Assembly (NCBI GenBank): GCA_009761415.1
Contig: QUOL01000007.1
Span: 310,001-374,000 of the forward strand
Length of the DNA stretch: 64,000 nt
Direction: 5' to 3'
Source: Sarcomyxa edulis
Lineage: Eukaryota > Basidiomycota > Agaricomycetes > Agaricales > Mycenaceae
The notes under the pieces are model-generated. The model was not told where the DNA came from. It made no database searches and saw nothing but the letters and a program-made list of their open reading frames with translations. Position numbers and translations under genes: made by a program. Below, one piece after another: positions 57,014-64,000 of the stretch (position 1 is the stretch's first letter; each line of letters opens with the position of its first letter).

Positions 57014-57830
57014 ACCGTCCGATGAGTTTCCGATTCCTTGTCTCTTGTAAAATAAATGCCTGATAACAGGCGCATAATTCGTTCATAATTTTGCATAGTG
57101 TGAGACCCAGCGTCTCGGTCTCCTCGTAAATCTGTAAAACGTTGTGAGCTGCATACTTTTAATCATATCAGCGCATAATTGGGTTCGGTCTGCGTCAGTA
57201 GATCCGCTGGCCAGCCAGATCTACCGTCTCCGAACCCCGCATAGTCGTTTTCTTCCAATTTCTTTCGATCGTTTGTCGTCCGTGGTCTTTTCGCAGTATT
57301 TCGTTACTGTGTACAGGAGAGCCGTCGCTCTCTATCCGTTATGGGTTTATGACTCCCATGGCGCAAACTTGTCCGTTTCGTGCTTGCTTTAATCGTTCGT
57401 TCTTCTTATTGACTTCCTGGGTACCGTTTAACCCATAACTTTTATGTTCGATGACTTCCGTTGTTTCATTTCCGATCGCCCTTGTTCGCCTGGATATGCT
57501 TGCTCCGACGATTTTTATCTCCATGATTGTCGTTCTCCGGTCTCGACTTTCTTCGTTCTTCGATGTGATCGAGCCCGATCTCCTTTAGGCTGTCCGATCC
57601 TTCGGTTACCAGTGGATGTTTGGCATCGGCTTCCCCTTTGTTTGGCGCCGCCGCGAGATACGAAGCGCGATTAGATCGACACGTGCCTGGAGATACCCGA
57701 AATGAGATCGCCGAGGTATGGAATCACTTTCGAACTTTATCGATCAAATCTCTCTCGCCCTCTGCCCACCATCTTTCCAGCACCAAACGCGCCTCGATCA
57801 CCTCTCCCATTACCTCCCAAGACCACTCTA
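57014..57830. other. Intergenic between the array and the Zn2Cys6 gene
   Basis: T-rich, with several short open frames in both directions that show no motif. Probably terminator of paralogue 5 and promoter of the next gene. The reading frame of the Zn2Cys6 gene is open upstream to about 57702, so its start could be earlier. Confidence 0.4.
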
Positions 57831-59593
57831 ATGGCTCAATCATCGTCAGCGTCCCAGATCGCCCCTGATTTCACGTTCTCCGAAGCCTTCAATTTCGCGC
57901 TATCCGGTGGCCTCCCCACCACTAAGGTTCCAGCACAAGTTTCGGCCTCTATGAGGTCGACACAAAGGATTTCAGGTACCGAGTATGGTCTGATCGAGGC
58001 GCTCCGTCCAGCTACCGCGAGAAGTCGCGAGGAGCTCCACTCAGCTTGTGTGGCCTTTCTTCACATCGGGTGGACGCCTCCGTTTCCTCCAGCCTTCAAC
58101 GAATTTCCTACATTGGACGATGATATAATCGGCTTCGTCCGTCAACTCGTTGTCGTCCCCGACTTTTTCTTAGAGGCCCTCGAGTATAATCTCCCCGCTC
58201 GTCGCACTCCCCTCTTCCTTCCAGCGAAGGAGGAGACTCCTGCCCCATGGTACGGTAGTTTTGAAAAGATACTGGGAACGTCCGAGTTTCCCAACCTGTC
58301 CGAGGACGAGATCGACGAGCTTGGCAAGCCGGTTCTCACTTTTCCGTTCTCTCTTGACTGATCCTGATTTATTCTTTTTTAGCTGAAGACACCGATTCCG
58401 GTCCTGGCGTCGCTATAGTTCACGCGACAGATCCATCCCCAGCGACCATCGGTGCCTCGAGCATCGCCAATCCCGAAAGTTCGGAGGGAGACGTCCCGCC
58501 CCCCGAGGTAAGAGTCAAGTATCCTCGTGGAGTTAAACGCGCAAGGGAAGAATTCGACACGGATATCGTCCGTCCTCGCATCAAACCTGTAATCCTTCCT
58601 CCCTCGGCGATTCCGAGTCGCGCGATTCCCATCAAAAAACCCCCAGGTATTTCTTCGAAAAGAGCAGGTCGTATTCTGAAGGCCCAGCAGCCTTATCTTA
58701 TCCGTCACCTGGTACGTTTTTCTCTTCCGTTCTTCCTTCTAGTACTAAAAACCCCACTTCATAGGACTGGCGTTGCAGCAGATGTATCAAGCACAACGTC
58801 ACCTGTAACGGCCATCGTAGTCACGCTTGCGATAGGTGCTTTGCTCGGAGGACCGGCTGTGATATTCACGAGGACGAAGGTCTCCTCGATCTTTCCCGCG
58901 CCATCGAACTGGGAGAAATCGTTATCGCGCCAAAGAAAGTCGCTCCCGTATCCGAAACCTCCGACAGTCTTCCCGGTCCTTCGATCATCGATGAGCGGCG
59001 AGAAATGCCTTCTAGAGACAAGGGAAAGGGGAAAGCTCGCGAGGTTTCACCGGTCGGTGTCGAGGGATCCCAGTTCGCACCTTTAAAAATTCGTGGTGCG
59101 TTTTCTTTTCTATTCAAGGATCGCATTCTTGAATCTATCGTTCTCTGTTTTATTTGCAGTACCCAGGCTCGTCGGTGGTCATCATGCCGCGGAGCCAGCA
59201 CCCAGTAGCACTTTGTCTGAAGTGCCGATCTCTTTCGGCGAGATGCGTATGCCCGAAATTCGCAAGATCGTTCCTCCGCAAGAACCCGCAAGTCGATCCG
59301 AAGGTCTCGATAATACGGGTAACATCGAGCCATCCAGCACTTCCGAACCCTCCTCGATCAATCCCTTGGTCGCCTCCCAGGGTCAACAGGTCACAGGTCG
59401 TCGAAGAAAATGGAAGTCGATGGTTGACAGTTTGAGAGTCAGGATACTTGACGGTGCTGCTGGTGTCGAGGTCTTCGGTAAGCTTGCCCCAGTCATCCGT
59501 GATCAGTTGTCGGGTATTATCGATACCGCAATATCGCAAGTCGAAGATCAATACGGGTTTATATTTGAGGAGGAGCAGGCCGATTCCGTGTAA
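57831..59593 (+). CDS. Zn(II)2Cys6-type protein with central zinc cluster, 528 aa
   Basis: Exons 57831-58323, 58383-58711, 58765-59095 and 59160-59593 sum to 529 codons. Exon 1: N-terminal domain with FSEAFNFALSGGLPTT and DDDIIGFVRQLVVVPDFFLE. Exon 2: Pro/Ser-rich linker and a basic K-Y-P-R-G-V-K-R patch. Exon 3 starts with six cysteines in the order C-x2-C-x6-C-x7-C-x2-C-x6-C (CSRC...CDRC), the fungal binuclear zinc cluster, followed by a KGKGKAR stretch. Exon 4 ends with a helical segment. In classical regulators the cluster is N-terminal; here it sits near residue 275. The first intron is GC-AG (G|GCAAGC...TTTTAG). It could be a transcription factor or an element-encoded DNA-binding protein. 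Confidence 0.7.
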
Positions 59594-59939
59594 AATAGTA
59601 GTTCGATCTTGGAAGTAATATTTTCGTTTCCTATGTAATTTTTTATAGGAGAGTAATCCACGATTTGTTTCTTTTTATTTTGGACACCAAGAGAAGTGTA
59701 TCTTGTTCTAATATAATTATCGGGAGTGGCGTCTTGTGGATAGGGGCGAAAAGTGACTCTTTTTGTGTGATGTCTATGTTTTGGAAGGAAGCGTCTAGGA
59801 TGAGAATCGATCGAGACTTTTATTGATGATTTGGACGGAGTGATTTCTTCGGAGGGGTCGTTTTATGGATGATAGACGGATAATTGCGATGTTCGGTAAG
59901 CTTGGGGAGAAGCTTACTCCCCTCGCGGTGGGCTCCAGT
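59594..59939. other. Spacer before the second repeat unit
   Basis: No gene supported. GA/TTTT-rich; ends at the left border of repeat A copy 2. Confidence 0.45.
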
Positions 59940-61685
59940 TGTGATGAGGACTGCGGTGCTAGGAGTAGATGTGCTAGACTCCTAACTATAGTTCGCCTCT
60001 AGGGGGTAAGGTGACGTTTTCTCGGAGGGGATTTTACGTAGTGAGAAATCCTAATGCCCAGTGACTTGTGTTTGGATAATGTGTTCGTATGGTGGTGAGG
60101 TGGGTATGAGATGATGAGGTGTAAGGTAAGCTTCGGACTTGTAGGATCGTTCTCGGTAGGCCGTTTAGAGGCTTCGGACAGCTATAGGTTCGATCTTGGA
60201 AAACCTACGAAGGCCTCGGACAGCTTTCGGAGAGCTGATCGATGCTTCGGACGGCTTATAATACGTCTTCGGAGAGCTATCGGGGGCTTCGGACAGCTAT
60301 AAGTTCGATCTTGGAGAACCTACGAGGGCCTCGGACAGCTTTTGGTGAGCTGACCGATGCTTTGTATAGTTATAAAACGTCTTCGGAGAGCTATCGAAGG
60401 TTTCGGACAGCTCTGAACTGATTTCGGAGAGCTTCGAGGGTTTCGGACAGCTCTGGACTGATTTCGGAGAGCTTCCTTTGTTCCGGGAGTGGTACTGCCG
60501 ACTGAATCAAGTCCTTTTTCTCTTGTTTTGACCGACTCCTGTAATCGTTCCTTGTCTCGGTTTCAGAAGTATGAGAAAGAGATAGAATTCCTATAGAGAG
60601 TGACTGGGTAGTTGGTCGATTCGGGTATGTTCCTCTGGTTCTCGTCCACACTGGTTCTATCTACCCTTCTCCATGTCCTATCCTACTTTATATATGAATT
60701 CCTTCCCTGTCCTTGCCTAATTCTTCACCCCGAGTGCCATCCCAAGGTCCCCGAGATCTCCAATGATGAAACAGATCCGGTATTGGTTTTGATGTGTCCG
60801 AACCTCGCTCAGTGTGAAAGGTTAGGGCCTGAGGTGTTCTCTGAAAGCGTTGCAAGGTGAATTTGTGAAGGGATGAAACATGTCCGAGTGAGCAGGATGA
60901 TGGGGAGCTTCCGATAGATTTTTTCCAAGATGCGACGGCCAAAGTTGTCCGAGAAGAGTGAATTTGATGTGGGTTGCTAGGCGGAGACCTGTAGTGTCTT
61001 TGTTAGCGGGCGATACCTCGCTTACAAGTGCTGTGTCATGTGATAAACACAGAGGGAAGAATATTCCGTAGCACCACTTGGTCAGGGTGGACGGAGGTCT
61101 TAACGAGGCGTCCAGATGCATGGAAAGGTGTGAATTGAGATCACAATGTAAAGGGAATATGTCCGATTTGATAGGAGGAACAGCTCAGGGCAGCAAGCAT
61201 CACGTTGGCGGTATGTCGACTGGTGGCAATGTTTTGTCGGTGAAGTATCTCTCGATGAGGTCTTCTAGAGGTGAAAGGGAACCTGCTGAAACGATTTGGG
61301 ATCTGTCCGAAGGATCTAGGGGGCTGCGGAGAGGTGATCGAGTACATTGGGCCTTCGGTCAGGTGAAACGACGATAGGGAATTGGGTTCTGGCGGTAGAT
61401 TTCCTTCGGAGAAGTTGTTCGTGTGTGATTTCAAGTATTCCGAAACGTTCTGAGACGTGACCGAAGGCGGTTTAGCGTTTGGTGAGTGGATGAAGAGGCC
61501 GCTTTCGGGGAGAAACCGTCAAGTAGCGGGTACTTGGTGTCTTTCAGTGTCCGGTCATTCGAAAAGTAAGTCGTTTGTGGTGATGCCACCAGTATCTCTG
61601 TAGTTAGCTATGTCTGAGGAGTCGCATAAGAGTAGGTTGTTGTATAGTTGTCGATTCCTTGGCTGGGGATGCTGGCATCCTCACA
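59940..61685 (+). repeat. Long direct repeat A, copy 2
   Basis: Second copy of 49989-51736, including the CGGA(C/G)AGCT array. It ends five bases after a GGATGC/GCATCC hairpin (61667-61680) and joins directly to repeat B. Confidence 0.93.
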
Positions 61686-61774
61686 GCGTGCCGTGTTCAG
61701 AGATCTTGTAGTTTATGGAATGCACTGTCAGTCCGGAGGGCACAACGGTCTCGGGCAGCCTCCCAACCTCCTTT

Positions 61775-62494
61775 ATAAAGGGTACCGATGTCCGATGATT
61801 CCACCCACTGTGCGCAGACATTTGAATCGCGGACAGTTCGTAACTCCGTCAGCGGCTCTTGATGAGAGGAAAGTTCAGAGGGAAGGCGAGTGAGATGAGA
61901 ACGGAGAGAGGTTATTAATGCTTTCAGAGCTTTTCTCCTTTACAGTTTCGCTATATCGCTCAGTGGCCTGGTCATCATTTCGTTCTTCCGTAGCCTCGCC
62001 TTTATACAATGTCAGGATGATCTTCTCGTCCCGTTCAATAACTCGGCCGGCGCAGGATGCTGTTCTCTTCTTCAAGATGATGCAGTTGCATTTCTACAGC
62101 GCTCAAAGCCGACAGCCGTCAATCGCCAGTGGCTTCATGAAGTCATGGCCGTTTAGATCGAGGTGGCTTGCGTCCTGATCGTCGTTGTTCTTACGGCGCA
62201 GTTGAGACTGTTCGGGTTAATACGTGTGCGAGTGATGTGACCGCGATCTTGCGAAATCTTTGCGAAGGAACGAGACACGGCGAAGTGTATCAGGTGAGGC
62301 AAGGACCTGCGACAATAGTCGAAAAGATGGTCCCAGGGTAGCGGCGCGACGTGGCGGCCAGCTCGTGTTCTTTTGCATGTGGCATTCGCAATCGTTCCGT
62401 AAGCATCTATACCGAAGAACAGGCGTCTTTACTGCTTCTGATAAGGCACGGTCCGGAAAATCCAACGGCTAACAGTGGCTGCACGGAGTCCATT
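61775..62494 (+). pseudogene. Probable decayed array member, copy 2
   Basis: Equivalent of 53760-54480 with very few changes (for example Ala to Thr in the first frame piece). No valid exon chain found. Confidence 0.28.
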
Positions 62495-62590
62495 CGGACA
62501 CCTTTTATCGGTCCGAGACGTCAGTCCTAAGTCCGATGAGGTATAAAGAACGCCAGCCGGCGCAGGGTAGCCATCGATATTCCGGCCAAA

Positions 62591-63186
62591 ATGTCGCATC
62601 TCGTTAGTTCATCGTTTACTCAAGCTCTCCGAGACGAGTTTTTGTCGTATGCCCATCCTCCTGAAGTTCTTGCCGGGGATTTCGCTCCTACCGAGGGCTT
62701 TACAAATTTCCTTCGGTTCCGCCTCCGCCCTATGATGGAGATCGTCGAGCGGGGGTACGCGGCTTATCTCATAACGAGTTCCCCGAGAGACACCGTTGAA
62801 CCAATCATATGGAGCGAGACGAAAGGCTGGTTCCGCATCGTGTTGGATCATTTGGTAGGCGTCCGTGGTTCACTCGGTGAGCTTCGGAGTGTTAACCTTA
62901 CGTCTTCTAGGATGCCATTCTACGGTTTAGGGATAGGGTGACGGCAATTGGCCGAGGAGACGAGGCCGTGGTTCCGTCAGAAGCGTTGCGCCTCGCAAGC
63001 ATGGTGCAGCTATTCCTTATCCATCACGGAGTTGAGCTCGGGTACGATGAAGATGTACTTGTGAAGAGGAAGGATTTAACGAAGGAGTTCCTTTGGTCTA
63101 TCGTCCCTGTAATGCACCGAGAGGCAGTTGCCGTGGAATTTCCGGAGTTCGTGATACGGTTGGCAGGGGAGGGTACGGGCAAGTAG
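62591..63186 (+). CDS. Tandem-array paralogue 3, 179 aa (copy 2)
   Basis: Exons 62591-62854 and 62911-63186. Its translation is the same as the first copy at 54577-55172, including the TATA box and intron. Complete identity of a gene next to the changed paralogue 4 suggests recent exchange or strong constraint. Confidence 0.65.
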
Positions 63187-63271
63187 AAGGGGTGTCCGAT
63201 AGCTGAATAGCGCGATATTTTTAGTATAAAGAGGGTGAATCAATTCCTCCGTACAGGTCACCACAGAGCCC

Positions 63272-63990
63272 ATGAAAATTATGGAACCCCTACACCAAGT
63301 CCTTTTGAACACTCTTGCCCAAGAGGCAGCAACGTTCGATATCCTTGATCGTGACGGAATGATTCACTATCTCAGGTGCCTCCTGCGCCCCGCTGTCGGC
63401 CTCGTTGCCGGTTTTATATTCCGTGAACTCGGGCCCGATGGCTACTTTGTAGCTTTAACTGGTCGCGAGAGGGTTCCCTACTACTGCAATGCGCAAATCG
63501 TGTTGCTCCTCGCGGTACGTTGGTCTAAACTCGACCCTTAGCGATCTTATCGTTTAACGGGTTTTCACTTGATCGGTAACAGGTCCATTTCCACAGCCAG
63601 TGGCAGGAGCTGAACAAGCAGGACAGGCGTTTATACATGATTCCGTCCGAGATGAATAGAACGATTAGCCATTTGCGCTTGATTTGTCGGGCTGTCCGAA
63701 TTCAGCCAGCAAGCCCCATTCATTGGGAGGTCGAAGCCGTCCGAGCTCTTACCGAGCTTAGCATACGCGCCCTGGCAGCTTACGCGTCGGCTGAAGATGC
63801 CTTCGATTGGCCGGAGTACGAGAAGCCCGGGGATGCCGCGTTGGAAAGCGCGATGACCAGATCGATCCGTCTCGATCTCCTCGAAAGGGCCGTACCTAAG
63901 CGCGTTGTCGTAGTCGAGGGGGTGTCCGAAGGTGCAGGATATAGCGACGCGGAGGACTGGCCAGGGTCGGAGGAGGAAACGACGGAGTAA
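63272..63990 (+). CDS. Tandem-array paralogue 4, 216 aa (copy 2)
   Basis: Exons 63272-63514 and 63583-63990. Against copy 1 I count seven amino-acid changes (D to G, G to E, T to M, V to D, V to A, E to V, L to S) and seven silent codon changes. Reading frame and splice sites remain intact, so both copies could be expressed. The unit carrying paralogue 5 would lie beyond the window. Confidence 0.65.
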
Positions 63991-64000
63991 AGTAACGCTC

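Larger units (their letters stand above)
61686..64000 (+). repeat. Long direct repeat B, copy 2 (continues past window)
   Basis: Second copy of 53671-55986. The segment 51737-53670 with paralogues 1 and 2 is absent between repeat A and B here. Identity continues to the last base. Confidence 0.92.

Overview
This window looks like a repeat-rich, accessory segment of a basidiomycete (probably Agaricomycete) nuclear genome. The evidence is eukaryotic genes broken by many 40-75 nt introns, KDZ transposases of several classes with their cysteine clusters, TET/JBP-like dioxygenase genes, a Helitron, a Ty3-type chromovirus, a fungal Zn2Cys6 protein and a MYND protein. I see no rRNA, tRNA or CRISPR array and no obvious housekeeping gene. 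Exon borders below were read by eye from splice sites and frame; where I give a protein length, the exons add up to a whole number of codons.

Layout. 1-6.0 kb: the 3' part of a CxC2-type KDZ transposase gene on the minus strand runs off the left edge. It is followed by two related small genes with a basic N-terminus and an 86-codon-class gene. 6.3-9.1 kb: an 852-aa protein of unknown function. 10.1-20.1 kb: a mini-exon gene, a MYND zinc-finger gene, a long minus-strand gene with an HxD...H...R dioxygenase-like core and a large C-terminal part, and a shorter gene resembling its N-terminus. 20.6-28.7 kb: one uninterrupted Helitron Rep/helicase frame with a C-terminal cysteine-protease-like domain. 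28.7-33.4 kb: a 5'-truncated Ty3/chromovirus element with integrase, chromodomain, a spliced third gene and a 3' LTR. The LTR sits inside a CxC1-type KDZ gene (33.4-35.4 kb). 35.9-37.3 kb: a TET/JBP-like dioxygenase gene. 38.3-42.5 kb: a viroplasmin/RNase H1-type domain gene, a 472-aa unknown and a frameshifted F-box-like gene. 45.0-49.4 kb: an apparently intact 12-exon KDZ transposase ending in a Ulp1-type protease domain, with a small basic neighbour gene.

50-64 kb is the least familiar part. It is a tandem segmental duplication (offset about 9.95 kb, then 8.01 kb after a 1.93-kb length difference). It carries an array of five diverged paralogues with one shared design: a TATA box 30-50 nt before the ATG, a helical first exon with an F-L-R...L-R-P core, a phase-0 intron, and a second exon with an I-P-S-E-like core. 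I do not recognise this family. A Zn2Cys6 gene lies beside the array, and the array restarts in the second copy, which runs off the right edge.

The KDZ and TET/JBP-like genes fit the published association of these two families in mushroom-forming fungi. Helitron, Ty3 and KDZ sequences are nested or joined to each other, so much of the window is best read as layers of mobile elements and their accessory genes.
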